Source of the DNA: Pseudarthrobacter oxydans
GTDB lineage: Bacteria > Actinomycetota > Actinomycetes > Actinomycetales > Micrococcaceae
Length of the DNA: 64,000 nucleotides
Assembly: GCF_034258515.1 (NCBI RefSeq)
Contig: NZ_CP139438.1
Location: 806,001 to 870,000, forward strand
Direction: 5' to 3'
The position numbers and the translations under genes are program-made. Position 1 is the stretch's first letter. Every line of letters begins with the position of its first letter. A model generated the notes under the pieces. The model was not told where the DNA came from. It made no database searches and saw only the letters and a program-made list of their open reading frames with translations. Below, in pieces: positions 10,173-27,295 of the stretch.

Positions 10173-13100
10173 ATGAACCAGCCAATCCTCACCCCCGCCC
10201 TCACTGCCCTCCTCCAGGAATGGCTGCCACGGCAGCGCTGGTTCCCGGTCAAGACACCCGACTTCGAGATGTCCCAGGCCGGCAGCCTGGGGCTTGAGGA
10301 TCCCTCGGGCCACGCCGGGCTGGCCGTCTTCCTCCTGAGCGTCACCACGAAGACGCCCGACGGCGGCAGGCGGACGGCCGTTGTCCAGGTTCCCTTGAGT
10401 TTCCGGCAGGCGCCGGCTGCCGGAATGGAACGTGCCCTTGTGGGGCAGGCCGCCGGCATGGATCCATCCCGGACCTGGGTCTATGACGCCGTCCACGATC
10501 CCGACTTCGTGGGCAGCTTGCTGGAGCTCATCCGGAACAGGGAAAAGGCGCCGAACGGAGCCGCGGCCGGCTTCCGGGTCGAGGGGGAGCGGCGGCTGCC
10601 CACCAGCCGCGGCGTTGTGAAGGTGCTGTCAGGTGAGCAATCCAACAGTTCAGTCATTGTGGACGACGGCGAGTCTGCCGCCATCCTGAAGGTGTTCCGG
10701 GTGCTGTCCGACGGCACCAATCCGGAAGTTGAAGTGGGTGCTGCCCTGACGGCTGCCGGCACGTTGGAAGTTCCCGCCACCCTTGGCTGGGTGCGCGGCG
10801 AATGGCTGGCCCAGGCGGCAAACGGAGCGGCAGCCAACGGCGCGGGCCCGCGGTATGTCCAGGGCGAACTGGCTGTGGCGCACGAGTTCCTGGCGGGCGG
10901 CCGGGACGCATGGCTGCTGGCCGTTGACGCCGCCCGGTCCGGCACTGACTTCACGGCAGAAGCCCGCGCGCTCGGTGCGGCCACCGCCACCGTCCACCAG
11001 CGGCTGGCCGAAGCGCTGGGCCAGTCAGCGGAGCGCCAGCCGGGCCAGGTCATCGCTCCCGCAGTAGCCCAGCGCGTCCGCCAGGCATGGGCGGAAGCCG
11101 GAAGCGCCGTCGGCCCTTACGACGACGCCCTGACCGCACTGCTCGACCAGTTGGACCACGCACCGGCCGGCCCGCTGCAGCGCATCCACGGGGACCTCCA
11201 CCTGGGCCAGATCCTTCAGGTCCCGGGGCACGCGGGAAGCCCTGCGCGGTGGGCCATCCTCGATTTTGAAGGCGAACCGCTGCGGCCCGTCGCAGAACGC
11301 AACGTCCCGGACGTTCCCCTGAGGGACGTCGTCGGAATGCTGCGGTCTTTCGATTACGCGGCCGGAGCAGCCCAGCGCGAACAGGAAGGGGCGCAGGTCC
11401 CGGCCAACTGGGTTGACGACTGCGCGGAGGCCTTCCTGGCAGGGTACGCGGCGGTGACGCCCGGGACCGTGGACAGGGAGTCGCCCCTCTTTGTGGCATT
11501 GTGGCTGGACAAGGCACTGTACGAAGTAGTTTATGAATTGCGTAACAGGCCCGACTGGTTGGCGATCCCCGTGAACGCCTCCCGGCGGCTCCTGGGCGGT
11601 AACGGCGCCGGCGATCACGCCGGCGCAGCATCGGAAGGTAACGAAATGACAGGCTCAGCACGAACTGACCGGCCGGGAGCGCCGCTCCATGTGGACGAGG
11701 GCACCCTGGGCAAGATTGCGAACGGTGAACACCACGCACCCCACTCTGTCCTGGGCGCGCACCTTGACGATTACGGCCACGTGACTATCCGTACGGTGAA
11801 GCACCTCGCGGAAGCAGTGACCGTGATTACGCCGACGGGCGAAGTGCCGATGGAACATGAAGCCCATGGCGTTTGGGTGGCAGTCCTTGAACCGCTGCAG
11901 CACGGGCACGTCCCCGACTACAGGCTGTCGGTCACCTACCCGGGTGCCGAACCGGTCACCATGGACGAGCCCTACCGCTACCTGCCCACCGTGGGCGAAG
12001 TGGACCTGCACCTTATCGGTGAGGGCCGGCACGAAAAGCTCTGGGAGGTGCTCGGCGCCCACGTCCAGCACTACAAGTCCGCCATGGGGGACGTAGACGG
12101 TGTTTCGTTTGCCGTCTGGGCACCCAACGCGCAGGCGGTCCGCGTCAAGGGTGACTTCAACGCCTGGGACGGCCGCGAGAACTCCCTCCGTTCGCTGGGC
12201 TCCTCGGGGGTATGGGAACTCTTTGTGCCGGGCGTTTTGGCAGGGGCGTGCTACAAATTCGAAATCAGGACCAAGGCCGGCCACTGGGTGGAGAAGGCAG
12301 ACCCCCTGGCTTTCGGTACCGAAGTGCCCCCGCTGACCGCTTCCCGGGTGGTTGAGCCTTCGTACGCCTTCAAGGACGACGAATGGATGGAGGCGCGCGC
12401 CCAGCGGGATCCCCACAACTCGGCGATGAGCGTCTACGAGGTGCACCTCGGTTCCTGGCGCCTGGGCCTCAGCTACCGGGAGCTCGCCAAGGAACTGGTT
12501 GACTACGTCAAGTGGCTCGGATTCACGCATGTGGAGTTCATGCCCGTGGCAGAGCACCCCTTCGGCGGGTCCTGGGGCTACCAGGTCACCTCCTACTTCG
12601 CCCCCACCTCCCGTTTCGGCCACCCGGATGAGTTCCGCTACCTGGTGGACACCCTCCACCAGGCGGGGATCGGCGTGCTGCTGGACTGGGTCCCGGCCCA
12701 CTTCCCCAAGGACGCCTGGGCGCTTGCGCAGTTCGACGGCGAGCCCCTGTACGAGCACGCAGACCCGAACCTGGGCGAGCACCCTGACTGGGGCACCCTG
12801 ATCTTCGACTTCGGCCGAACCGAAGTCCGGAACTTCCTGGTGGCCAACGCCCTGTACTGGCTGGACGAATTCCACATTGACGGCCTGCGCGTGGACGCCG
12901 TGGCTTCCATGCTCTACCTCGACTACTCGCGGCAGGACGGGCAGTGGCAGCCCAACAGGTTCGGCGGCAGGGAAAACCTGGAAGCGATTTCCTTCCTCCA
13001 GGAAGTCAACGCCACGGTGTACAAGACGCACCCCGGCGCTGTGATGATCGCCGAAGAGTCCACCGCGTTTCCGGGCGTCACCGCTCCCACCAGCCATGGC

Positions 13101-13871
13101 GGCCTCGGCTTCGGCCTGAAGTGGAACATGGGATGGATGCACGATTCGCTCAAGTACATTTCCGAGGAGCCGATCAACCGCAAATGGCACCACGGCACCG
13201 TCACGTTTTCCATGGTCTACGCCTTTACGGAAAACTTCCTGCTTCCCATCAGCCATGATGAGGTAGTCCACGGCAAGGGCTCCATGCTCCGCAAAATGCC
13301 TGGCGACCGCTGGCAGCAGCTCGCAAACCTGCGCGCTTTCCTCGCCTACCAGTGGGCGCACCCCGGCAAGCAGCTGATCTTCATGGGCACCGAGTTTGGC
13401 CAGGAAGCGGAATGGTCCGAACAGCATGGGCTCGACTGGTGGCTTGCCGACATCCCAGCACACAACGGCGTGCAACTGCTCACCAAGGACCTCAACGAGC
13501 TCTACAGTTCCACGCCGGCGCTGTACACCAGGGACAACGAGCCCGGGGGCTTCCAGTGGATCAACGGGGGAGACGCGGACCGGAACGTCCTGTCCTTCAT
13601 CCGTTGGGACAAGGAGAACAACCCGCTGGTTTGCGCCATCAACTTCTCCGGATCGCCGCACGTCGGCTACACCCTGGGGGTTCCGGAGGCCGGTGCATGG
13701 ACCGAAGTGCTGAACACGGACGCCACCACTTACGGCGGATCCGGTGTCCTCAATTCCGGTGCGCTGAAGGCAACGGACCAGGGACAGGACGGGCAGCCGG
13801 CAACGCTGAGCGTCACCCTCCCGCCGCTGGGGGCCGCCTACTTCAAGCCGGGAGCTCCGGCGGCCGGCTAG
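10173..13871 (+). CDS. glgB: Maltokinase - glycogen branching enzyme fusion (Mak::GlgB)
   Basis: One open frame of 1232 residues carrying two enzymes. Residues 1 to ~470 are maltokinase (Pep2/Mak), which phosphorylates maltose to maltose-1-phosphate. It has [16 protein letters not shown] at the N-terminus, a kinase loop [10 protein letters not shown] near residue 338 and [18 protein letters not shown]. From about residue 492 it is GlgB (GH13_9). That part has an N-terminal branching-enzyme domain, a CBM48 domain ([20 protein letters not shown]), the nucleophile in [18 protein letters not shown], the acid/base in [13 protein letters not shown], and [15 protein letters not shown]. At the junction a GGAAGG lies 7 bases before an in-frame ATG at 11646, so a separate GlgB could also be made. 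This is the last gene of the glgE-treS operon, and a terminator follows. Confidence 0.93.
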   Translation: MNQPILTPALTALLQEWLPRQRWFPVKTPDFEMSQAGSLGLEDPSGHAGLAVFLLSVTTKTPDGGRRTAVVQVPLSFRQAPAAGMERALVGQAAGMDPSRTWVYDAVHDPDFVGSLLELIRNREKAPNGAAAGFRVEGERRLPTSRGVVKVLSGEQSNSSVIVDDGESAAILKVFRVLSDGTNPEVEVGAALTAAGTLEVPATLGWVRGEWLAQAANGAAANGAGPRYVQGELAVAHEFLAGGRDAWLLAVDAARSGTDFTAEARALGAATATVHQRLAEALGQSAERQPGQVIAPAVAQRVRQAWAEAGSAVGPYDDALTALLDQLDHAPAGPLQRIHGDLHLGQILQVPGHAGSPARWAILDFEGEPLRPVAERNVPDVPLRDVVGMLRSFDYAAGAAQREQEGAQVPANWVDDCAEAFLAGYAAVTPGTVDRESPLFVALWLDKALYEVVYELRNRPDWLAIPVNASRRLLGGNGAGDHAGAASEGNEMTGSARTDRPGAPLHVDEGTLGKIANGEHHAPHSVLGAHLDDYGHVTIRTVKHLAEAVTVITPTGEVPMEHEAHGVWVAVLEPLQHGHVPDYRLSVTYPGAEPVTMDEPYRYLPTVGEVDLHLIGEGRHEKLWEVLGAHVQHYKSAMGDVDGVSFAVWAPNAQAVRVKGDFNAWDGRENSLRSLGSSGVWELFVPGVLAGACYKFEIRTKAGHWVEKADPLAFGTEVPPLTASRVVEPSYAFKDDEWMEARAQRDPHNSAMSVYEVHLGSWRLGLSYRELAKELVDYVKWLGFTHVEFMPVAEHPFGGSWGYQVTSYFAPTSRFGHPDEFRYLVDTLHQAGIGVLLDWVPAHFPKDAWALAQFDGEPLYEHADPNLGEHPDWGTLIFDFGRTEVRNFLVANALYWLDEFHIDGLRVDAVASMLYLDYSRQDGQWQPNRFGGRENLEAISFLQEVNATVYKTHPGAVMIAEESTAFPGVTAPTSHGGLGFGLKWNMGWMHDSLKYISEEPINRKWHHGTVTFSMVYAFTENFLLPISHDEVVHGKGSMLRKMPGDRWQQLANLRAFLAYQWAHPGKQLIFMGTEFGQEAEWSEQHGLDWWLADIPAHNGVQLLTKDLNELYSSTPALYTRDNEPGGFQWINGGDADRNVLSFIRWDKENNPLVCAINFSGSPHVGYTLGVPEAGAWTEVLNTDATTYGGSGVLNSGALKATDQGQDGQPATLSVTLPPLGAAYFKPGAPAAG
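11634..11648 (+). promoter_or_regulatory. Internal ribosome-binding site and ATG within mak::glgB
   Basis: GGAAGG at 11634-11639 lies 7 bases before ATG 11646, in frame. It sits exactly at the end of the maltokinase part and just before the GlgB sequence ([19 protein letters not shown]). It may be a relic of two separate genes or a working second start. Confidence 0.5.
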
Positions 13872-13894
13872 CAGCCGGTCCCCGATGAGCGGGG

Positions 13895-13927
13895 AAGGCC
13901 CGGAATCCGCGTGGTTCCGGGCCTTTT
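13895..13927 (+). terminator. Rho-independent terminator after mak::glgB
   Basis: A perfect 11-bp stem (AAGGCCCGGAA with TTCCGGGCCTT) with a 9-base loop, followed by TTCCT. It lies 23 bases after the operon stop and separates the glycogen operon from the rRNA promoters. Confidence 0.85.
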
Positions 13928-13969
13928 CCTGTCTCCAGTACGGGGCGCGGAAGGCCCTCTGCGGCCCGG

Positions 13970-13999
13970 TTGGCGATCTGGAAAAAGTGGTGGTAGAGT
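13970..13999 (+). promoter_or_regulatory. Possible upstream rrn promoter
   Basis: TTGGCG, an 18-base spacer, then TAGAGT. This is a weaker match than the one at 14080, but tandem rrn promoters are common in actinobacteria. Confidence 0.45.
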
Positions 14000-14079
14000 T
14001 TATTTCCGCGCTGCTCCACGGAGTCAGACGGAAAAACCGACACTCAAGCTTTTGGCTGAAGAGAGTCGCGGACGCCGGT

Positions 14080-14108
14080 TTGACAAGTGAGAAGCCAGCG
14101 GGTAAGTT
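14080..14108 (+). promoter_or_regulatory. Main rrn promoter
   Basis: A perfect -35 TTGACA, a 17-base spacer and a -10 TAAGTT, about 240 bases before the 16S gene. It is the strongest promoter-like sequence in the leader. Confidence 0.8.
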
Positions 14109-14170
14109 TGAAAAGTTGCTCCGGAGCGATCCACGGTGGTTTTTTGCTGGTGGTGGTGCCGGGTGTGTCT

Positions 14171-14198
14171 GTTGTTTGAGAACTCAATAGTGTGCCAA
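14171..14198 (+). other. 16S processing stem, 5' arm (includes boxA-like antitermination motif)
   Basis: These 28 bases (GTTGTTTGAGAACTCAATAG and the next 8) pair with 16078-16105 in the spacer. I count four G-U pairs and two mismatches. The helix would enclose the whole 16S and is the expected RNase III-type precursor cleavage stem. The TTTGAGAACTCAATAGTG core is the conserved leader motif of actinobacterial rrn operons. Confidence 0.8.
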
Positions 14199-14345
14199 GT
14201 TTGTTGATACCAATTGTTTTAGTGATTGGTTGAATTGACCGGGTCATCCGCCCCTGTGGGTGGTCTGGTTTTTACAGCTGGTTTCAAATTTTGTGCAGCC
14301 TTTTTGTCCCGTTTTCCCGGGGCTGGGGGTTGTGTCTGTTTTACT

Positions 14346-15874
<1,529 letters not shown>

Positions 15875-16077
15875 AGCACCTACAGATTGTTCGTGCCGTG
15901 TATGCGGTGCGGGGGTTTGTCAGGAGTACAGCCCGTTGCGCAGACGCAAGTTCTGCGGCGGGTGCTCAAGGGTGGAATATCAACGAATAGCGGCTGCCGG
16001 TTCTTTCCGGTGCTTAGTACGGTTCCTCTTTGCGGGGGTTCCTGGAAGGGTGCTGGTGGGTGCGGGTGGTTTCGTGT

Positions 16078-16105
16078 TTGGCACACTGTTGGGTCCTGAG
16101 GCAAC
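16078..16105 (+). other. 16S processing stem, 3' arm
   Basis: Complementary to 14171-14198 over 28 bases, with four G-U pairs and two mismatches. Together they close the 16S precursor loop. Confidence 0.78.
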
Positions 16106-16217
16106 AGGGCCGTGGTTCCGTCGCGTTTTGCGGGGCGGGGGTTGCGGGTTTGTTTGTTTCTGGTTTCCTGGCTGCACCGATCATGCATGTTGTGTGTGTG
16201 GGGTGTGTGGTTTGGGG

Positions 16218-16246
16218 TTGTTGTTTGAGAACTACATAGTGGACGC
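16218..16246 (+). other. 23S processing stem, 5' arm (second boxA-like copy)
   Basis: These 29 bases (TTGTTGTTTGAGAACTACAT and the next 9) pair with 19564-19592 after the 23S. There are two G-U pairs and one A-C mismatch. The motif repeats the one in the 16S leader. Confidence 0.82.
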
Positions 16247-16365
16247 GAGCATCTTTTATAAGAAGCAATTTCCAAGAATATGAACCTGGATCTGTTGTGC
16301 TGTCTTTCGGGATGGTGCAGTGGTTTTCGTGGTTCTCTCGAAAATTAGCGTTTTTGATCTTTTGT

Positions 16366-19490
<3,125 letters not shown>

Positions 19491-19563
19491 ACACACCACA
19501 CCCGTGAAACCGGTTCAAAAGCGGTTCCACACCAGGGTTGGTAAAAAGATAACAAGACTGCTT

Positions 19564-19592
19564 GCGTCCACTATGTGGTTCCCGAACAACAA
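19564..19592 (+). other. 23S processing stem, 3' arm
   Basis: Complementary to 16218-16246 over 29 bases. It lies between the 23S and 5S genes, closing the 23S precursor loop. Confidence 0.82.
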
Positions 19593-19716
19593 ACCATTTG
19601 TTGCAGGGAACACCAACTGAATAACAACACCACCCTGCCCTCACACGGGCAGGAAAGCATGTTGTAACCACAACACTTCCCACCCCCCGGGACACCCGGG
19701 CGGACGGGTAACAAGG

Positions 19717-19834
19717 TTACGGCGGTCATAGCGTGGGGGAAACGCCCGGTCCCATTCCGAACCCGGAAGCTAAGACCCACAGCGCCGATGGTACTGCACC
19801 CGGGAGGGTGTGGGAGAGTAGGTCACCGCCGGAC
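19717..19834 (+). rRNA. rrf: 5S ribosomal RNA
   Basis: About 118 bases. The ends pair (ACGGCGGT with ACCGCCGG), and the conserved loops CCCATTCCGAACCCGGAAGC and GGGAGAGTAGGTCACCGCC are present. It is the last gene of the rrn operon; ends are approximate. Confidence 0.96.
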
Positions 19835-19844
19835 ATACATTCAA

Positions 19845-19883
19845 GCAGGGCCCTGACAACAACGTCAGGGCCCTGCTGCATTT
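19845..19883 (+). terminator. rrn operon terminator
   Basis: A perfect 13-bp stem (GCAGGGCCCTGAC with GTCAGGGCCCTGC) and a 6-base loop. It lies 11 bases after the 5S and is followed by TGCATTT. Confidence 0.92.
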
Positions 19884-19972
19884 AACCCCCGGGTTACAAC
19901 CACCAGCTCGCCGGCTACCCGCAGCCAAGGGCCGCGGCGTGGGAGGCCACGCAGACGGTAAAGTTGGGCACC

Positions 19973-20479
19973 ATGGACAGCCTCTTCAGCCACGCGCAGG
20001 AACCCACCGGGAACGACGACGAATCGGCCCCCGAGGCACTGGGCCCCGTGGTGAACACGGTGATAGTTCCGGGAAGCGTTGGCCATGCCTTCGCGGGCTT
20101 TACGGACCACACGCACCTGTGGTGGCCCCTGGAATCGCACGGCGTCTACGGTGCAGGCTCCTACGTGGAATTCGAGGAGAACCTCATCCTGGAGACAGCC
20201 GACGACGGCCGGACCACCATTTGGGGAACCCTTGATGACTGGCAGCCGCCATTGTCATTCCATGCCACGTGGCATCCCGGCACCACCGCGCTGTGGTCCA
20301 CTGAACTCCTCGTCGCCTTCCGTGCCGTCGCGGACGGCACCGAGGTCCGGGTCTTCCATGAGGGGTGGGAAGGTGCCGAAGATCCAGCCGCCACCAGGGC
20401 GAAGTATGCCAGCGACTGGCCGGGGATCCTTGCGCGGTACGCTCGTTTCATGGGTGCTGCAGGCACCCCGGGCGCATAG
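19973..20479 (+). CDS. SRPBCC-domain protein (AHSA1/START-like)
   Basis: A 168-residue protein with the pattern of Bet v1/START-like (SRPBCC) domains of the AHSA1 type. It has an early strand entering FAGFTDHTHLWWPLESHGVY, a middle WGTLDDWQPPLSFHATWHPG, and a C-terminal helix ending in a WPGILARYARFM motif. These domains bind small hydrophobic ligands or act as co-chaperones; the ligand is unknown. Start is ATG 19973; a TTG three codons upstream at 19964 is possible. It stands alone between the rrn terminator and the flavoprotein gene. Confidence 0.72.
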   Translation: MDSLFSHAQEPTGNDDESAPEALGPVVNTVIVPGSVGHAFAGFTDHTHLWWPLESHGVYGAGSYVEFEENLILETADDGRTTIWGTLDDWQPPLSFHATWHPGTTALWSTELLVAFRAVADGTEVRVFHEGWEGAEDPAATRAKYASDWPGILARYARFMGAAGTPGA

Positions 20480-20544
20480 GGTCAGGCCCCCGTCCCAGCC
20501 CGGCCTAGACTGGGGGAACACGCGCTACGAGGGACGGAGGCTTC

Positions 20545-21915
20545 GTGGGAAGCATAGTGGACGAGCTGGAAGCCATCCTTGCGCCCGGGCAGATAGAGGT
20601 GGGCGAGGCCGCGCTCCGCAGGTACGCCGTGGACCAGGCCCCCATCATCGACTTTCAGCTGCCGTTGGCCGTGGTCTTCCCGGAATCCGTGGCAGACGTC
20701 CAGGCCGTCGTCCGCGCCTGCGCAGGCAGCAGTGTTGCCCTCGTGGCCCGCGGCGCGGGGACGGGAGTCTCCGGCGGGGCCCATGCCACGGAGAACTGCA
20801 TCATTCTTTCCTTGGAGCGCATGGACCGCATCCTCGCCCTCAGTCCGGATGACGAAACGGCAGCGGTGGAGCCCGGCGTGGTGAACGCAGCCCTCAATGA
20901 GGCTGCCGCCATGCATGGGCTGATGTACGCGCCGGATCCAGCCAGCTTCCGCAGCTCCACCATCGGCGGGAACGTTGCCACGAACGCCGGCGGGCTGCGG
21001 TGTGCGAAATACGGGGTCACCAGGGACTCGGTCCTCGCGCTCGACGTGGTGCTGGCTGATGGGTCGCTCATCCATACCGGCCACCAGACGTTCAAGGGCG
21101 TGGCCGGGTACGACCTCACCAGCCTGTTCGTGGGGTCCGAGGGCACGCTCGGCATCGTCGTCGGGGTCACGGTCCGCTTGAAGTACCTGCCGCAGGAGGT
21201 TCACACGGTCGCGGCGTTCTACCCGGACTTCCGGCAGGCTGCCGCGGGTGTCCTGGCCGTCGGCAAAGCACGGGTGCAGCCCGCCATCATGGAATTGCTG
21301 GATGGCGGTACGCTGGCCCAACTCGATGACATCCACGGCTCTGACCTCACCGCCCGGGGCCGGTCACTGCTCCTGATCCAGACAGACGGGTTCGGTGCAG
21401 CCGCGGAGGCCCAGGTAGTGCGGGACGTCCTCCGGGCCGGGGGCGCAGCTGTCACCACCGAGGCCAGCGCCGAGGCGGAGCGGTTGGTGGAGCTTCGCCG
21501 GCACAGCAGGGGAGTGGAGGTCGACGACGAATACCGCGTGGGCGAGGACGTCGCCGTGCCCCGTTCCCGGCTGGTGGATTACGTTGCCGCCCTGGAAGCG
21601 ATGGCCGTGGACCACGCCGTACACCTCAAGGTGGTGGCCCATGCCGGCGACGGAAACCTGCACCCCACCTTCTGGATCGACCGCACGGGCAACAGTGTGG
21701 ACGCCGGCGCCATGGAACGGCTGCAACGGGTCCTGGACGAGTCCATCACAGCCGCGCTCGAAATGGGCGGGACGATTACGGGCGAGCACGGAGTTGGCCA
21801 GTACAAATTGCGTTGGCTGGGCCAGGAGCAGGCGGAGCCGGTCCGGGAACTCCAGCGCAGGATCAAGGAACTGTTTGATCCTGCGGGCATCCTCAACCCC
21901 GGGAAGGCTATCTAG
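20545..21915 (+). CDS. FAD-linked oxidase, GlcD / D-lactate dehydrogenase family
   Basis: A 456-residue VAO-type flavoprotein. The N-terminal FAD-binding domain has RGAGTGVSGGAHATENCIIL and the PP-binding loop RSSTIGGNVATNAGGLRCAKYG. The C-terminal domain has HLKVVAHAGDGNLHPTF and ends with the family signature GEHGVGQYKLRWL and FDPAGILNPGKAI. It oxidises a 2-hydroxy acid such as glycolate or D-lactate; which one cannot be told. The GTG start follows a strong GGGACGGAGG. There is no GlcE/GlcF partner next to it, so it is probably a stand-alone enzyme. It ends 15 bases from the convergent DUF4032 gene. Confidence 0.87.
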   Translation: MGSIVDELEAILAPGQIEVGEAALRRYAVDQAPIIDFQLPLAVVFPESVADVQAVVRACAGSSVALVARGAGTGVSGGAHATENCIILSLERMDRILALSPDDETAAVEPGVVNAALNEAAAMHGLMYAPDPASFRSSTIGGNVATNAGGLRCAKYGVTRDSVLALDVVLADGSLIHTGHQTFKGVAGYDLTSLFVGSEGTLGIVVGVTVRLKYLPQEVHTVAAFYPDFRQAAAGVLAVGKARVQPAIMELLDGGTLAQLDDIHGSDLTARGRSLLLIQTDGFGAAAEAQVVRDVLRAGGAAVTTEASAEAERLVELRRHSRGVEVDDEYRVGEDVAVPRSRLVDYVAALEAMAVDHAVHLKVVAHAGDGNLHPTFWIDRTGNSVDAGAMERLQRVLDESITAALEMGGTITGEHGVGQYKLRWLGQEQAEPVRELQRRIKELFDPAGILNPGKAI

Positions 21916-21930
21916 CGTTTGGCGTGCGGT

Positions 21931-23349
21931 TCAGTCGTCCGAGTCGGGGTACTCGTCGATTGACTCGTCTTCGCCGTAGCGCGACTCCTCGGTCTCCACT
22001 TCGAGGATCTTCAACAGCTCCGTATCCGGGTTCAGCATGATGGCGGCCTCGTCCCGGCGGTGCCGCAGGATTGAGTCGATGTAGGACTGCACGGCCTCCG
22101 CCAGCGGGATGTGCCGTTCCTGCTTTTCGGACATGTACCAGCGGTGTTCCAGGACTTCGTGCACCACTTCAGCGGGTTCGAGCTTGCCGGAAAGGTCCCG
22201 CGGAATGGACCTGACGATCGGCTCGAAGATCTGGCTGACCCAGAGGTGGGCGCTGTATTCCTCGTCCATGCCCGGGTTGTTGTCTGCGCGGAACGAATCC
22301 ATGTCATTGAGGAGGCGGCGGGCCTGGTTCTCCTGGGCGTCGATGCCCGTAAGCCTCAGCAACCGCCGCTGGTGGTGCCCCGCGTCCACCACCTTGGGCT
22401 GCAGCTGGATGGTGGTGCCGTTCTGGGTGGTCTTGATGGCGTATTCCTCGACATCGAAGCCGAGTTCGTTGAGCCGGCGGATCCGGGCGCTGACCCGCCA
22501 GCGCTCACCCAGTTCGAAGGACTCCTTTTCAGTAAGCTCCTGCCACAGGCGGCGGTAGCTGTCCATGATCAGCTCGCTGGTGGCCACCGGGTCCACCTTT
22601 TCCTCGATCAGCCCGCCGTCGAGCAGGTCCATCAGCTCGCCCGCAATGTTCACCCGTGCGATCTCGAGGTCATATTCACGCTGGCCCGTGGACAGGTCCG
22701 GGTACAGCTCGCCGGTCTCCGCGTCCACCAGGTAGGCGGCAAACGCCCCGGCGTCGCGCCTGAACAGCGTATTGGAAAGGGACACGTCGCCCCAGTAGAA
22801 GCCGATGAGGTGGAGGCGCACCAGCAGCAGCGCCTGGGCGTCGATAAGGCGCGTCAGCGTGTCCTTGCGGAGCATTTGGGAGAACAGGGCGCGGTACGGC
22901 ATGGAGAACTTCAGGTGCCGGGTGACCAGCACCGGGTTCAGCGGACGCCCGTCCAGGGTGGTGCGGCCGGTAATCACGGCCACCGGCTCCACGCAGGGGA
23001 CATCCAGCCGGGCCAGCTTGCGGAGCATGTGGTACTCGTGCCGGGCCACGTGCTCCGACGTCTCCTTGATGGCGATGACGGAGCCGCCAAGATGGGCGAA
23101 GCGCACGATGTGGCGGGAGATGCCGCGCGGCAGTGCGGCCAGGTTCTCTGCGGGCCAGTCTTCCAGGGCAATGTGCCACGGCAGGTCCAGGAGCTCGGGG
23201 TCCGCGGCCGCCGCCGTGATGTTCAGCGAGCTGGAGACCGAGGCTGCCTTGCCGTCGTCAGCACTGGCGGCCACAAACCGCGGCAGCTTCCCGATCTGCC
23301 CGTAGTCGGTGGGTTCGTCGTGCCACTGGGCGCTGTATTCCTCGGTCAT
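21931..23349 (-). CDS. DUF4032 protein with kinase-like motifs
   Basis: A 472-residue actinobacterial protein whose C-terminal part is DUF4032. The N-terminal half resembles an atypical (LPS-kinase-like) protein kinase. Residues in SVIAIKETSEHVARHEYHML look like the ATP-anchoring Lys and helix-C Glu. GFYWGDVSLSNTLFRRD resembles a catalytic loop with Asp and Asn, and AAYLVDAETGEL could be the metal-binding Asp. Function is unknown; a phosphotransferase role is inference. The C-terminus is very acidic. The ABC ATPase gene lies upstream on the same strand, separated by a strong terminator. Confidence 0.75.
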   Translation of the reverse strand: MTEEYSAQWHDEPTDYGQIGKLPRFVAASADDGKAASVSSSLNITAAAADPELLDLPWHIALEDWPAENLAALPRGISRHIVRFAHLGGSVIAIKETSEHVARHEYHMLRKLARLDVPCVEPVAVITGRTTLDGRPLNPVLVTRHLKFSMPYRALFSQMLRKDTLTRLIDAQALLLVRLHLIGFYWGDVSLSNTLFRRDAGAFAAYLVDAETGELYPDLSTGQREYDLEIARVNIAGELMDLLDGGLIEEKVDPVATSELIMDSYRRLWQELTEKESFELGERWRVSARIRRLNELGFDVEEYAIKTTQNGTTIQLQPKVVDAGHHQRRLLRLTGIDAQENQARRLLNDMDSFRADNNPGMDEEYSAHLWVSQIFEPIVRSIPRDLSGKLEPAEVVHEVLEHRWYMSEKQERHIPLAEAVQSYIDSILRHRRDEAAIMLNPDTELLKILEVETEESRYGEDESIDEYPDSDD

Positions 23350-23408
23350 GGCTCAATTCTTCCGTACATCGGGCGGCCCGCTAAATTCTCCTGGGCCGCA
23401 GTTAAAGG

Positions 23409-23460
23409 CCGACGGCGGCCCGCACCATTGCGTAAAGGTGCGGGCCGCCGTCGGTTTGGC
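23409..23460 (-). terminator. Terminator after the sugar ABC ATPase gene
   Basis: A perfect 18-bp stem (23409-23426 with 23437-23454) and a 10-base loop. On the minus strand it is followed by CCTTTAAC, 18 bases after the ATPase stop. Confidence 0.9.
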
Positions 23461-23472
23461 TTTTGCTGGGAA

Positions 23473-24555
<1,083 letters not shown>

Positions 24556-24787
24556 AGTTATCAATCCCTTCACCGGCAGGTACGTGCCGGACGATCCGTT
24601 GTGAATGGTTCATGTTTGTTCAGTTTTGTGCTGCTGACGCTCCCGGGTCGAGGCCGAGGAGCGCCGAGTGACGCCGCACGGTTCTTGTGCGCCACATCAC
24701 ATGCAAGAGTATGTCAGATGTTTCAACAATGGTTGCAAATGTTACGGTCATCACATGTGAGCTTGCGCATGCCCGGGCCGGGCTGCA
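24556..24787 (-). promoter_or_regulatory. Upstream region of the sugar ABC ATPase gene
   Basis: About 230 bases without a gene, noticeably AT-richer around 24700-24765 than its surroundings, which suggests the promoter lies there. I could not assign a confident -35/-10 pair or operator. Confidence 0.35.
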
Positions 24788-25613
24788 CTACCCCTGCGCG
24801 GCTGCGGGGTCCTCCTCTGCCACGGCGATGCTCCGCTCCTGGAGCAGCACCTCCAGCAGTTCGGCAATATGGACCGGAGCCTCAACGCGGTGTTCGGCCT
24901 GGGTGAAGTCAAGGCCCACCTTGACGCCTACGTCCCCCGGCTCCAGGCGCGCCAGGGCGTCTTCGTCCGTGGTGTCATCGCCGGCGAACAGGACACCGGT
25001 AGCTCCGGTGATCTGCCGCAGGAAGGTGACGCCCTCGCCTTTGGACGCGTTGACCACCGAGGTCTCAAGGACCCGCTTGCCGTCCTTGAGGAACACCCCC
25101 TTCCGGTCCTGCAGCAGGGAGCGGGCAGCAGCCACGGCGTCTTCGGCGACATCATCGGCGGCGAGGCGGGTATGGAGGACCACCCCTGCGGGCTTGTCCT
25201 CAAGCGTGGTGCCGGGAGCTTCCCTGACGATGTCCTCCAGGACGGTGCGCACCTCGGCCAGGAGGGCCTTTTGCCCTTCATCGAGCGTGAGCCCGGCGGA
25301 TCCCGGACCCAGCCATGCCTCGGCGCCATGGCTGCCGATGAGGAGCGTGTCCACCGGAGGGGAGGCGACGGCGCGCAGGCTGGCGAGGGCGCGGCCGGAG
25401 ATGAGTGCCGTCGTCGTCCGTGGAAGCACGGCGAGGCCGGCGAAGGCGGCCGCCGAGCGCGGCAGCGGCCGGGCGTCGTCGGCGCGGCCGACGATGGGCG
25501 CCATCGTGCCGTCGAAATCCATGGCCACGAGCAGGTGCTCGGTCCCGGCGATCCGCCGGATGGCTTCCCGGAGCTCGGGGGACAGCGAAAGCCGGTCCTT
25601 GGCGTGGCGGGCG

Positions 25614-25624
<11 letters not shown>
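24788..25624 (-). CDS. otsB: Trehalose-6-phosphate phosphatase
   Basis: A 278-residue HAD-superfamily phosphatase that removes phosphate from trehalose-6-phosphate. Motif I is VAMDFDGTMAPIV, motif II is TALISGRALASLR, and motif IV is LFAGDDTTDEDALARL. KGEGVTFLRQ supplies the conserved Lys region. The start overlaps the end of otsA by 11 bases, so the two genes are translated as an operon otsA-otsB. It provides trehalose that could also feed the GlgE route through TreS. Confidence 0.95.
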
Positions 25625-27116
<1,492 letters not shown>

Positions 27117-27295
27117 TGCGGCCCCCTGGGGTTGCTTGTGCCTCTCAGCCCACCCTAACGGGACGGAATCTTCCGTGCTATTCGTCCGTTGGTCAACCCG
27201 GCGGTTAGTTGAAAGCGCAAGCTCCCAGCTTTCTCCCCTAAAATGTAGGAGTTGCCACGAAGTGGTCCCCCCACGTCAACCGACCCAAGGAACAC

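Noticed and set aside
15887..16283. Short open frames in the 16S-23S spacer and in rRNA genes
   Set aside because: They lie in structural RNA regions and show no coding character.
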